Source: Chloroflexota bacterium (GTDB lineage Bacteria > Chloroflexota > Limnocylindria > Limnocylindrales > CSP1-4). Taken from it: 64,000 nucleotides of DNA. Made by a program: the position numbers and the translations under genes. Numbering within the stretch: position 1 is the first letter of the stretch; every line of letters begins with the position of its first letter. The DNA lies in assembly GCA_017853275.1 (NCBI GenBank), contig JAFMJV010000004.1:46532-110531 (forward strand), given 5' to 3'. This document shows positions 10,628 through 19,716 of the stretch, piece after piece. The notes beneath the pieces are model-generated. The model was not told where the DNA came from. It searched no databases and saw only the letters and a program-made list of their open reading frames with translations.

Positions 10628-10666
10628 GCGCCGATGATAGGAAACCGCGCCCCCCGAAGTGGCACG

Positions 10667-11929
10667 ATGTCGCGCGTGGATGTGACCGACCCGGACGCGC
10701 TCGCCGCCGCCCTCACGGACCGCTCCTTCGTCGCCGACCCCTACCCGCTCCTCGCCCGCCTGCGCACGGAGGCGCCGATCGCGTGGATCGAGCCCTGGGG
10801 CTGCTGGCTGATGACCCGCGGGGACGACATCGAGACGACCGTGCGCGATACCCGGCGCTTCTCGAGCGCGGACCGGGTGACGCAGGTGATCGAGCGGATG
10901 CCCGCCTGGCAGGAGCGGCTCTTCGCGCTCCACGAGAACTTCGCGGTGGGGATGGCCCAGCGCGATCCGCCCGACCACACCCGGGTCCGCGGGCTCGTCA
11001 GCGCGGCCTTCACGCCGCGCCGCGTGGAAGCGCTCCGGCCGCGCATCGAGGAGCTCGTGGACGCCGCGATCGAGCGGGTCCTGCCCACGGGCCGGATGGA
11101 GCTGATCGACGACCTCGCCCATCCGCTCCCGGCCACGGTGATCGCGGAGCTCGCAGGCTTCCCCGTGGAGGACCGCGAGCGCTTCCGCGACTGGACGACG
11201 CGGATCAACGCGTTCTTCTTCGCCTCGGGGGTCGCCGTCCCGGAGGCGGGCGATTCGGCGAATGCGGCGATCGAGGAGGCGCGCGCCTGGATCCGGCCGC
11301 AGCTGGAGGCGCGCCGCGCCGCTCCGCGGGACGATCTGCTGAGCGCGCTCGCCACCGTGGAGATCGACGGTGAGCGCCTGACGGAGGCGGAGGTCCTCTC
11401 CACCGCGATCACCCTCTTCCTCGGCGGCCACGACACGACGACCGGCCTGATCGGGAACGGGATGAGCGCGCTCGTCCGCCACCCGGACCAGCTGACGCTC
11501 CTCCGGGAGCGCCCCGAGCTCGTGGCGCCCGCGGTGGAGGAGATGCTCCGCTACGACGCGCCCTTCCAGATGAACCTGCGCTACGTGACGGAGGAGGTCG
11601 AGCTGCGCGGGCGGACGCTCCACCGGGGCGACCTCGTCCGGCAGGCGCTCGGATCCGCGAACCGGGACCCGGAGCGGCACCCCGACCCCGACGCCTTCCG
11701 GATCGACCGGCCGGCGAGCCGCCACCTCGCCTTCGGCCTCGGGCCGCACTTCTGCCTCGGCGCCGCGCTCGCACGGCTCCAGGCCCAGGTCGCCGTGGAA
11801 CGGCTCATCCAGCGTCTCCCCGGGCTCCGGCTGGACCCGGACGCGGACCCCACACCGGACCTCCGCGGGGACGTGACGAACCGCGTCCTGCGCTCCCTCC
11901 GGCTCGCCTTCGACCCGCCGGCAGCCTGA
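10667..11929 (+). CDS. Cytochrome P450
   Basis: I-helix LGGHDTTTGLI, ExxR-like region, heme motif FGLGPHFCLGAALAR; ATG 10667. Confidence 0.95.
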   Translation: MSRVDVTDPDALAAALTDRSFVADPYPLLARLRTEAPIAWIEPWGCWLMTRGDDIETTVRDTRRFSSADRVTQVIERMPAWQERLFALHENFAVGMAQRDPPDHTRVRGLVSAAFTPRRVEALRPRIEELVDAAIERVLPTGRMELIDDLAHPLPATVIAELAGFPVEDRERFRDWTTRINAFFFASGVAVPEAGDSANAAIEEARAWIRPQLEARRAAPRDDLLSALATVEIDGERLTEAEVLSTAITLFLGGHDTTTGLIGNGMSALVRHPDQLTLLRERPELVAPAVEEMLRYDAPFQMNLRYVTEEVELRGRTLHRGDLVRQALGSANRDPERHPDPDAFRIDRPASRHLAFGLGPHFCLGAALARLQAQVAVERLIQRLPGLRLDPDADPTPDLRGDVTNRVLRSLRLAFDPPAA

Positions 11930-11962
11930 CCGCAGGACGGACGCCGCCCCCGGGCCCGGCGC

Positions 11963-11978
11963 TGTAAACCGGTTCACA
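11963..11978. promoter_or_regulatory. LacI-type operator-like palindrome upstream of the GH57 gene
   Basis: TGTAAACCGGTTCACA, near-perfect inverted repeat centred on CCGG. Confidence 0.5.
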
Positions 11979-12012
11979 CGCGCCGTCGCGTTCCGCGCTA
12001 CCCTTCCCGGCG

Positions 12013-14172
12013 ATGAGCACGCCGCGGATCTCGCTCGCCCTCGTCCTCCACAACCACCAGCCGGTGGGGAACTTCGGCCACGTCTTCGCGGCGAACCATG
12101 ACGCCGCCTACCGGCCGCTCATCGATGCCCTGGAGCGGCACCCCGGCGTCCGGCTCGGCCTCCACTACACGGGGCCTCTCCTCGCCTGGCTGGGGAGCGA
12201 GCGTCCCGAGCTCCTGGAGCGGATCGCCGCGCTCGTGGCGCGCGGCCAGGTGGAGGTCGTGGGTGGCGGGCTCTACGAGCCGGTCCTCGCCTCGCTCCCG
12301 GAGCGCGACCGGGTCGCCCAGCTGCGCCGGATGGGCGACGAGCTGGAGCGCCGCTTCGGCCGGCGTCCCCGCGGTGCGTGGCTTGCGGAGCGTGTCTGGG
12401 AGCCGTCGCTCCCCGGCTCCCTCGCGGACGGCGGATACGAGTGGACGATCCTGGACGACGCGCACTTCCGTGCCGCGGCGATCCCCGAGGACCGCCTCTG
12501 GGCTCCCTTCGTGACCGAGGACCAGGGGAAGCGGCTCACCGTCTTCGGGACGGAGATGGGGCTCCGCTACCGGATCCCGTTCGGCACGGTGGACGACGTC
12601 ATCGGCTACCTGCGCGACCACGCCACCGAGGCGGGCGACCGGGTGGGGATGATGGGCGACGACGGCGAGAAGTTCGGCGCCTGGCCCACCACGTGGGAGC
12701 ACTGCTGGGGAAGCGGCCGGTGGGTCGAGGGCTTCTTCTCCGCGCTGGAAGCGAACCGCGACTGGCTTGCAACCACGACCCCATCGGCGTGGCTGGACGG
12801 CCACCGGCCGGTAGGCCGCGTCTACATCCCGACCGGCTCGTACGCGGAGATGGGCGAGTGGGCCCTCCCCGCGGACGAGGGTGCGGCCTACGGCGAGGCG
12901 ATCCACCGGCTCGCGGATGAGGGCCGCCCGGAGGTGCGCTGGATGCGCGGCGGCTTCTGGCGCAACTTCCAGGTGAAGTACCGGGAGATCAACGACCTCC
13001 ACAAGCAGATGCTGCGGACCTCGGCCGCGGTGGATGCGATGGCGCCCGGGCCCGTGCGGGAGGCGGCGCTCGACCACCTCCACCAGGGCCAGTCGAACGA
13101 CTGCTACTGGCACGGGCTCTTCGGCGGGATCTACATCGCGCACATGCGGCTCGCCACGGCGGAGCACCTGATCGCCGCGGAGGACGCGGCGGACCGCGCG
13201 GCGCAGCGCGCGGGGAACGCGGTGGACGGGATCGTCGCCGCGGACCTCGACCTGGACGGGTCGGATGAGCTGCTCGTCCGCTCGCCGGGACAGATCGTGG
13301 CGCTCGATCCCGCGGAGGGTGGCGGGATCTCCGCGTGGGACCTGCGCGCCGTCCGCCACGCCGCCCTCTCCGTCCTCCGGCGCCGCCGCGAGGCCTACCA
13401 CGCGAAGCTGATCGCCTTCGAGCAGGGCGGCGGCGATCCGGCCGAGCCGGGCGAGGGGGTCTCCTCGATCCACGACCTCGTCAAGGTCCGGGAGGCCGGC
13501 CTCGCGGATCGGCTGGTCGTCGATCCGCGCGAGCGCCGGGCGGGGATCGTCCGCCTCCTGGACACCGGCGTGACGCCCGCCGAGGTCGCGACCGCCCGCG
13601 CCGCGGACCTGGGCTCCGTGGCGGATGACGCCCACACGATCCTCTCCACGGGCGACGACCGGGTCGTCCTCGGCTGGTCGGGCCTCCTCGCCGGCGTCCC
13701 GGCCCGGGTCCGGAAGAGCTACGCCTTCACGGGCGACCGGAGCGCGCCCGCGATCGCGCTCGAGCTCGTCGTCGCGAACGAGGGCGATGCCCCGATCCGC
13801 GGCCGGCTCGCGATCGAGTGGCCGCTCAACCTCCTCGGCGGCGGCGGGAACCCCTCCGCGTGGGTCGAGCCGCGGCCCGGAGAGCGGGTCCGCTTCGACG
13901 GGGAGGGCGAGGTCGCGGCCACGGAGACGGTCCGCGCCGGGAACGACTGGATCGGAGCCGCGATCGCGCTCGCGCCGGCGCCGGCCGCGGATGTCTGGTG
14001 GTCCTCGATCGATACCGTCTCGAACTCCGAGGACGGCTTCGAGCGGACCCACCAGGGCGCGGCCTTCCTCGTCTCCTGGCCGCTCGAGCTCGCACCGGGT
14101 GCCGACCGGACCTTCCGGCTCTCGGTCCACGCCACGCTCGCGCGCGACCGCGCGGTGGTCGAGGGGCTCTGA
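12013..14172 (+). CDS. GH57-family alpha-amylase/4-alpha-glucanotransferase-like protein (DUF1925/1926-type C-terminus)
   Basis: N-terminal LALVLHNHQPVGNFGHVF, catalytic-region GDDGEKFG(AWP), beta-sandwich C-terminus. Confidence 0.88.
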   Translation: MSTPRISLALVLHNHQPVGNFGHVFAANHDAAYRPLIDALERHPGVRLGLHYTGPLLAWLGSERPELLERIAALVARGQVEVVGGGLYEPVLASLPERDRVAQLRRMGDELERRFGRRPRGAWLAERVWEPSLPGSLADGGYEWTILDDAHFRAAAIPEDRLWAPFVTEDQGKRLTVFGTEMGLRYRIPFGTVDDVIGYLRDHATEAGDRVGMMGDDGEKFGAWPTTWEHCWGSGRWVEGFFSALEANRDWLATTTPSAWLDGHRPVGRVYIPTGSYAEMGEWALPADEGAAYGEAIHRLADEGRPEVRWMRGGFWRNFQVKYREINDLHKQMLRTSAAVDAMAPGPVREAALDHLHQGQSNDCYWHGLFGGIYIAHMRLATAEHLIAAEDAADRAAQRAGNAVDGIVAADLDLDGSDELLVRSPGQIVALDPAEGGGISAWDLRAVRHAALSVLRRRREAYHAKLIAFEQGGGDPAEPGEGVSSIHDLVKVREAGLADRLVVDPRERRAGIVRLLDTGVTPAEVATARAADLGSVADDAHTILSTGDDRVVLGWSGLLAGVPARVRKSYAFTGDRSAPAIALELVVANEGDAPIRGRLAIEWPLNLLGGGGNPSAWVEPRPGERVRFDGEGEVAATETVRAGNDWIGAAIALAPAPAADVWWSSIDTVSNSEDGFERTHQGAAFLVSWPLELAPGADRTFRLSVHATLARDRAVVEGL

Positions 14173-14307
14173 CCCCTCCCCTTCCGGGGCCCCGTTCGGT
14201 ATCATCCGGCCCATCTCGTCCGGGCCGCGTCCGGGATCCGCCGAGCCCACCTCCGTGGTGTGCCGGTATATCGGGTCCACGTCGGCCGGGGCGGAGGAGG
14301 GTTCAGC

Positions 14308-15414
14308 ATGGCCACGGTCACGTTCGACCACGTCTGGAAGAAGTTCGGCGACGTGGTCGCCGTCAACGATCTCAACCTCGAGATCCAGGACGGCGAGTTC
14401 ATGGTCCTCGTCGGGCCCTCGGGCTGCGGCAAGACGACCTCGCTCCGGATGATCGCGGGGCTGGAGGAGATCTCGGACGGCTCGCTGCGCATCGGCGACC
14501 GCGTCGTGAACAACGTCCCGCCCAAGGATCGCGACATCGCGATGGTCTTCCAGAGCTACGCGCTCTACCCGCACATGACCGTCCGCGACAACCTCGCGTT
14601 CGGGCTCAAGCTGCGCAAGACGCCCAAGGCGGATATCGACAAGCGGGTCCAGGAGGCGGCGGCGATGCTGTCCCTGGAGAACCTCCTCAACCGCAAGCCG
14701 CGCGAGCTCTCCGGCGGCCAGCGCCAGCGTGTCGCGCTCGGCCGCGCGATCGTCCGTGAGCCCGCCGTCTTCCTCATGGACGAGCCGCTCTCGAACCTGG
14801 ACGCGAAGCTGCGCGTCCAGACGCGCGCCGAGATCGCCCGCCTCCATCAGCGGCTCAAGGTCACCACGGTCTACGTCACCCACGACCAGGTCGAGGCGAT
14901 GACGATGGGCCAGCGGATCGCGGTCATGTCGGAGGCGCGCCTCCAGCAGGTCGGCACCCCGCAGTCCCTCTACGACCACCCGGCGAACCGCTTCGTCGCG
15001 GGCTTCATCGGCTCGCCGTCGATGAACTTCATGAACGTCACGGCATCCGGGACGGGGGACAGCGTCGTCCTCCGGAACGATGCGATCGAGGTGACCCTGC
15101 CCGAGCCGTTCCGTGGCCGCCTCCCCGCCTCCGGGAACGTCGTCCTCGGCATCCGCCCGGAGCACCTCGCGATGAGCGGGGCGAGCGCGGCGGGCACGCT
15201 GAAGGGCGGCGCGGACGTCGTGGAGTACCTCGGCAACGAGGAGCTCATCCACGTGAACGCCGCGGGCCAGGACATCGTGGCGGTGATCGGGAGCGAGCAC
15301 CGGATCCGCCCCGGCGACCAGCTGAACCTCCAGGTCCCGCTGGAGAAGGTCCACCTCTTCGACCCGGAGAGCGGCGTCTCGCTCTCGCCGATGGCCGGCC
15401 AGGCGGCGGGATGA
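14308..15414 (+). CDS. Sugar ABC transporter ATP-binding protein (UgpC/MalK/MsmX-like)
   Basis: GPSGCGKTTSLRMIAGLE, LSGGQRQRVALGRAIVREP, TOBE-type C-terminus VVLGIRPEHL; ATG 14308. Confidence 0.92.
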   Translation: MATVTFDHVWKKFGDVVAVNDLNLEIQDGEFMVLVGPSGCGKTTSLRMIAGLEEISDGSLRIGDRVVNNVPPKDRDIAMVFQSYALYPHMTVRDNLAFGLKLRKTPKADIDKRVQEAAAMLSLENLLNRKPRELSGGQRQRVALGRAIVREPAVFLMDEPLSNLDAKLRVQTRAEIARLHQRLKVTTVYVTHDQVEAMTMGQRIAVMSEARLQQVGTPQSLYDHPANRFVAGFIGSPSMNFMNVTASGTGDSVVLRNDAIEVTLPEPFRGRLPASGNVVLGIRPEHLAMSGASAAGTLKGGADVVEYLGNEELIHVNAAGQDIVAVIGSEHRIRPGDQLNLQVPLEKVHLFDPESGVSLSPMAGQAAG

Positions 15415-15926
15415 TGATGCAGCTCCAGCCCCGATCGTCCAGGTCCGGCCTGGCGGTCCTGGTCCCGGCCATCCTTGCCGTCATCCTCGTCGCGGGTGGC
15501 GCGGTCCATGGCCAGTCGGCGTCGCCGGCGGGTGACGTGGCCGCGGCGCCGGTGCTCGAGGACCCCACCGCCACCGGCACGCAGCTCGTCACCGCGTACG
15601 TCACGGCGATCGCCGACGGCGACTCGACGGAGGTCGGCGCGCTCCTCGCGAGCGGGTTCCAGATCGTCCGCGCGAACGGCGACCACTGGGACAAGGAGGA
15701 CTACCTTGCCCAGGGTCTGCCGACGATCACGGACTGGTCGATCACGGACGTGGACGCGACCCAGTCCGGGACGGCCCTGACGGTCTACTGGATGCTCACC
15801 TCGACGGAGGTCGTGGACGGCACCTCGCAGCCGTCCGGCGCGGCCCCGCGGCTCTCTTCCTTCGTGTGGCAGGACGGCCAGTGGCTCCTCACCTCCCACG
15901 CGAACTTCGGGGCGGTCTCCCGCTGA
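15411..15926 (+). CDS. Secreted/anchored NTF2-like (SnoaL/DUF4440-type) hypothetical protein
   Basis: N-terminal hydrophobic segment then ~120-aa alpha+beta domain; ATGA overlap with upstream gene. Confidence 0.5.
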   Translation: MMMQLQPRSSRSGLAVLVPAILAVILVAGGAVHGQSASPAGDVAAAPVLEDPTATGTQLVTAYVTAIADGDSTEVGALLASGFQIVRANGDHWDKEDYLAQGLPTITDWSITDVDATQSGTALTVYWMLTSTEVVDGTSQPSGAAPRLSSFVWQDGQWLLTSHANFGAVSR

Positions 15927-15966
15927 TCCCGGCCGGCGGAGCCCGGCACCACGAGAACGACCGGAG

Positions 15967-15990
15967 CGCCCGGCCCGCAGGGGCCGGGCG
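15967..15990. terminator. Bidirectional hairpin between convergent genes
   Basis: CGCCCGGCCC-gcag-GGGCCGGGCG perfect 10-bp stem. Confidence 0.55.
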
Positions 15991-15998
15991 TCGCCGTC

Positions 15999-17363
15999 TC
16001 AGGCCGGCGGCAGGTCCTTCGCCGCGCCGCCGTTCGGCGATCCGGCCGGGAGGAGGATCTCGCCCGTGGGACCGAGGAGGAAGGGCTCCTCCTCCGCGAT
16101 CGCCATCCCCGCCGCCGAGCCGGAGGGGACGCGGCGCTCCGCGAGGCGGCGGATCGCGAGATCGTCCCCCACGTCCCGGCCGGCCTCCTCCGAGAGGAGC
16201 CAGCGGACCTCGGTCAGGTCGCAGTAGGCCTGGACGGGCTCGATCTCCGGTCCGAGGGCCGCCCGGAGGCGCTCCACGGTGGGGAGGAACTCCTCGCGGA
16301 GCCAGCGCTGGGCGGCGCGGTGGAGCGGCCCGAGCGGGTCCGTCTCCACCCCGCCCTCCGCGAGCGGTCCCGGGTCCTCGGGGCGCGAGAGACCGGTCCA
16401 GGCGGCGATATCGTTGAGCAGGACGGTCGCCTGTCCCTCGCCGGCCTCGAGCCCCGTGAGGCGGAGGACGCGCTCGGCATGGAAGCGTCGATCGCCGACC
16501 GCGACGCGCAGGCGCGGGACCGCGCCCCCGTCCCCCGGCTCGAGCCGGACCTCCCGGACGACGAAGCCGAGCGCGTTCAGGCGGCGGAGGCGGGCCTCGA
16601 TCCGGAAGCGCTCGTCCGGCCGGACCGGCTCGCTCCGGTGGAGCTCCGCCCACAGGCGCTCATAGCGCTCGCGCAGGCTGAGGGCGGCGGCCAGGTCGTC
16701 ATCCGCCTCGTCCAGGGTCCGCCCCTCCGCGAGGGCGAGATCGACGAGGTCACCGGCCACGTTGTCCACCGCGACATCGACATCGAGCGAGCGCTGGCCG
16801 GGCGAGAGCCGCTCGTGGACCTCGCTCGTCTCCGCGTCCACGAGGTGTGCGCGCAGCTCCTGTCCGTCCCGGAGGAGGAGGGTGTTCGCCAGGGAGCAGT
16901 CGCCCCAGTAGACGCCGTTCCGATGGAGCTCCACGAGGAGGGTCGCCATCGCGTCCAGGAGCCGCTCGCGGTGGCGCCGGGCGGCCTCCGGGAGACGCCG
17001 GAAGAGGCGCCGCAGCTGGAGCGAGCGGGTGAGATAGACGGTGACGATGAGCGCGACGTCGTCCGCCGGCCGCTCCACGATCCCGGCGACGCGGACCGCC
17101 GGCGCGCCGCGCGCCTCGAGGGCCTCCATCACCGTGTACTCGGAGCGGCCGGGGCGAAGGGGGAGCTCCTTCACGGCGTAGACGATCCCCTCCACGGCCA
17201 CGAAGCGGACGATGTGCCGGCTCTCCCCGACGGGGAGCGGGAGGAAGGCGACCCCGGACTCCGGCCACGACTCGAGGGGCGCTGCCCAGGGAAGGGCGAG
17301 GAGGCCGGGCGCGGGGACCCGGAAGCGCATCGCGATCGGGGAGGCGCCGGGCGGGGTGGTCAC
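15999..17363 (-). CDS. DUF4032 family, protein-kinase-fold (WaaP/Kdo-kinase-like) protein
   Basis: YAVKELP Lys motif, NGVYWGDCSLANTLL (catalytic-loop-like), HLVDAETSE; GTG start 17363. The 718-aa track ORF is an extension into gluQ. Confidence 0.75.
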   Translation of the reverse strand: MTTPPGASPIAMRFRVPAPGLLALPWAAPLESWPESGVAFLPLPVGESRHIVRFVAVEGIVYAVKELPLRPGRSEYTVMEALEARGAPAVRVAGIVERPADDVALIVTVYLTRSLQLRRLFRRLPEAARRHRERLLDAMATLLVELHRNGVYWGDCSLANTLLLRDGQELRAHLVDAETSEVHERLSPGQRSLDVDVAVDNVAGDLVDLALAEGRTLDEADDDLAAALSLRERYERLWAELHRSEPVRPDERFRIEARLRRLNALGFVVREVRLEPGDGGAVPRLRVAVGDRRFHAERVLRLTGLEAGEGQATVLLNDIAAWTGLSRPEDPGPLAEGGVETDPLGPLHRAAQRWLREEFLPTVERLRAALGPEIEPVQAYCDLTEVRWLLSEEAGRDVGDDLAIRRLAERRVPSGSAAGMAIAEEEPFLLGPTGEILLPAGSPNGGAAKDLPPA

Positions 17364-17374
17364 GGGGACCGAGT

Positions 17375-18364
17375 CTACCGGCCTTCCCCCGCACGGCCTC
17401 CCACGAGGGCAGCGCCGATCGCGGCGGCCACGAGATCGCCGAGCGCCGTGGCCGGCAGGCGGTCCGGGACGCCGGGGAGGCCGGCGGCGCGCGCGGCGTC
17501 CGCGAGGAGCCCCTCCACGCTCGCCCCTGCGGCGAGGAGGTCGCGGACCGCGGTGGCCCCGTCCGCCTTGGAGAGCTTCCGGCCGTCCGGCCGGCGGACG
17601 AGCGGATGGTGGAGGAAGCGGGCGGGGTGGCCGCCCGCGAGGAGGCGCGCGACCCGCAGCTGGGCCGGGGTGGCGTCGCGCAGGTCCTCGCCGCGGATGA
17701 CGAGGCCGATCCGATCGTGGAGATCGTCCACCACGACCGACCACGCATAGGTCCAGTTCCCGGCGCGATCGCGGACGGGAAGGTCGCCGTGCGCCGCGGG
17801 CGGGCCGGCCTGCGACCCGAGAGCGAGGTCCTCCCAGCCCTCCACCCCCTCCCCGAGCGCGAGCCGGAGGGTCCGGCCGGGCTCCTCGGGGAGCGCCCGC
17901 GCGGCACACCCGCCGGGGCAGCCGGGGCCCTGCCAGGGATGGCCGGCCGCCGCCTCCCAGGCCGCCACGTCCGCGCGCGAGCAGTCGCAGGCGTAGACGA
18001 GCCCGCGCTCCCGGAGCGGCACGAGCGCATCTGCGTAGCGCTCCGGGTGATCGGACTGGCGCCAGGCGCAGCCGGGCCTCTCCCACGCGTCCACGTCCGG
18101 CTCGTCCGGGATCAGCCCGAGCCGGCCCAGATCCGCCCGGAGCGCCGCGTCCCACGGTCGGCGCGAGCGCTGCCGGTCGTGATCCTCGATGCGCAGGATC
18201 ACGCTCCCGCCGGTCGCCCGCGCGATCCCCCAGACGAGGACCGCGTTCACGAGATGGCCGAGGTGGAGGTCACCCGTGGGCGCCGGTGCGAAGCGGGTCC
18301 GCAACCCACGCGGGAGCGCGGCGAGCGCGGTGAGCGGAAGGGGCCGGGGGTCGCGCGAGGTCAC
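17375..18364 (-). CDS. gluQ: Glutamyl-Q tRNA(Asp) synthetase
   Basis: RFAPAPTGDLHLGHLVNA (HIGH-like), RIEDHDRQR, Cys-rich zinc segment CDCSR...CPGGCAA, KLSKADGA (KMSKS); lacks the anticodon-binding domain. Confidence 0.9.
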   Translation of the reverse strand: MTSRDPRPLPLTALAALPRGLRTRFAPAPTGDLHLGHLVNAVLVWGIARATGGSVILRIEDHDRQRSRRPWDAALRADLGRLGLIPDEPDVDAWERPGCAWRQSDHPERYADALVPLRERGLVYACDCSRADVAAWEAAAGHPWQGPGCPGGCAARALPEEPGRTLRLALGEGVEGWEDLALGSQAGPPAAHGDLPVRDRAGNWTYAWSVVVDDLHDRIGLVIRGEDLRDATPAQLRVARLLAGGHPARFLHHPLVRRPDGRKLSKADGATAVRDLLAAGASVEGLLADAARAAGLPGVPDRLPATALGDLVAAAIGAALVGGRAGEGR

Positions 18365-18498
18365 GGCGCTAGGCTAGCGGCGGGCGCTTGGAGACGGCTG
18401 CGGCGATGGGGATCCGGTGCCAGGGGCCCGTCGTCTGCGAAACTCCGCGGGAGCACCCCGCCGCCTTACCCGCCCCCCGGCCCACCTGGAGGAGCCCG

Positions 18499-19707
18499 AT
18501 GACGACCGCGACCGACCTCGCCGCCTGGTCCGCCCCGGACGGCCCGCTCTCCGGGCTCCTCGTGGGGCGGATCCACCTGCCGGCGGAGCGCTGCCCGGCG
18601 GGGATCGGCGGGCCGACCCCGGTCGCCCTCCGCGCGGACGGCGCGTACGATCTCCTCCCTCACGGCCCCACGGTCGCGGACCTCCTCGAGCGACCGGACC
18701 TCGCGGACCTGCTGCGCCGGCCGGACCTGCGCCGGGTCGCTGGTCTGGACGAGCTCCTCGACGGATCGCCCGCCGACGCACGGCGCCCGGACCGGCCCGC
18801 CCTCCTCTCGCCCTTCGACCTCCAGTGCATCCGTGCCTGCGGCGTCACCTTCGCGGAGAGCCTCATCGAGCGCGTCATCGAGGAGGGCGCACGGGGGGAT
18901 GCGGCCCGGGCGCGCGAGCTGCGGGAGCGGCTCGTGGCGGCGATCGGGACGGAGCTCGGCCGGATCGTCCCCGGCTCGGACGGCGCGATGGCCCTGAAGG
19001 CGGAGCTCATCGCGTCCGGGCTCTGGTCGCAGTACCTCGAGGTGGGGATCGGGCCGGATGCGGAGATCTTCACGAAGGCGCCGGTCCTCGCGCCGGTGGG
19101 CCACGGGGAGCGGATCGGCGTGCGCCGCGAGTCGGCCTGGAACAACCCGGAGCCCGAGGTCGTCCTCGCGGTCGCCTCGGACGGGCGGATCGTGGGGGCC
19201 ACGCTCGGCAACGATGTGAACCTGCGCGACTTCGAGGGCCGGAGCGCGCTCCTCCTCGGCGAGGCGAAGGACAACAACGCGAGCGCGGCGATCGGGCCCG
19301 CGATCCGGGTCTTCGACGGCGAGTTCACCCTGGACCGGCTGATGACGACCGACGTGGATCTCGAGGTGCGCGGCCGGGAGGGCTTCCTCACCGGCGGGCG
19401 GAACCGGCTGGGCAAGATCAGCCGGGACCCGCGTGCGCTCGTCCGCCAGGCCGTCGGGGAGACCCACCAGTACCCGGACGGCCTCGCCCTCTACCTCGGG
19501 ACGATGTTCGTCCCCACCGCGGACCGCGAGACGCCGGGTGGCGGCTTCACCCATCACGAGGGGGATATCGTGCGCATCTCCAACCCCCTGCTCGGGGTCC
19601 TGGAGAACGAGGTCGGCTGGTGCGATGCCGTGCCGCCCTGGACGATGGGGATCCGCGCCTTCGTGGGGAACCTCGCCCAGCGGACAGCCCTCCCGCCCGG
19701 ACGCTAG
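18499..19707 (+). CDS. Fumarylacetoacetate hydrolase family protein (possible 2-keto-3-deoxy-sugar-acid dehydratase)
   Basis: CGVTFAESLIERVIEEGARGD, AWNNPEPEVVLAVASDGRIVGATLGNDVNLRDFEGRSALLLGEAKDNNASAAIGP; ATG 18499. Confidence 0.82.
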   Translation: MTTATDLAAWSAPDGPLSGLLVGRIHLPAERCPAGIGGPTPVALRADGAYDLLPHGPTVADLLERPDLADLLRRPDLRRVAGLDELLDGSPADARRPDRPALLSPFDLQCIRACGVTFAESLIERVIEEGARGDAARARELRERLVAAIGTELGRIVPGSDGAMALKAELIASGLWSQYLEVGIGPDAEIFTKAPVLAPVGHGERIGVRRESAWNNPEPEVVLAVASDGRIVGATLGNDVNLRDFEGRSALLLGEAKDNNASAAIGPAIRVFDGEFTLDRLMTTDVDLEVRGREGFLTGGRNRLGKISRDPRALVRQAVGETHQYPDGLALYLGTMFVPTADRETPGGGFTHHEGDIVRISNPLLGVLENEVGWCDAVPPWTMGIRAFVGNLAQRTALPPGR

Positions 19708-19716
19708 CATCGCCCC

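Noticed and set aside
11998-15354. 1118-aa minus-strand ORF antisense to the GH57 and UgpC genes
   Set aside because: Arg/Asp/Val-rich, no domain-like motifs; typical mirror ORF of a high-GC gene. The plus-strand genes carry clear family motifs.
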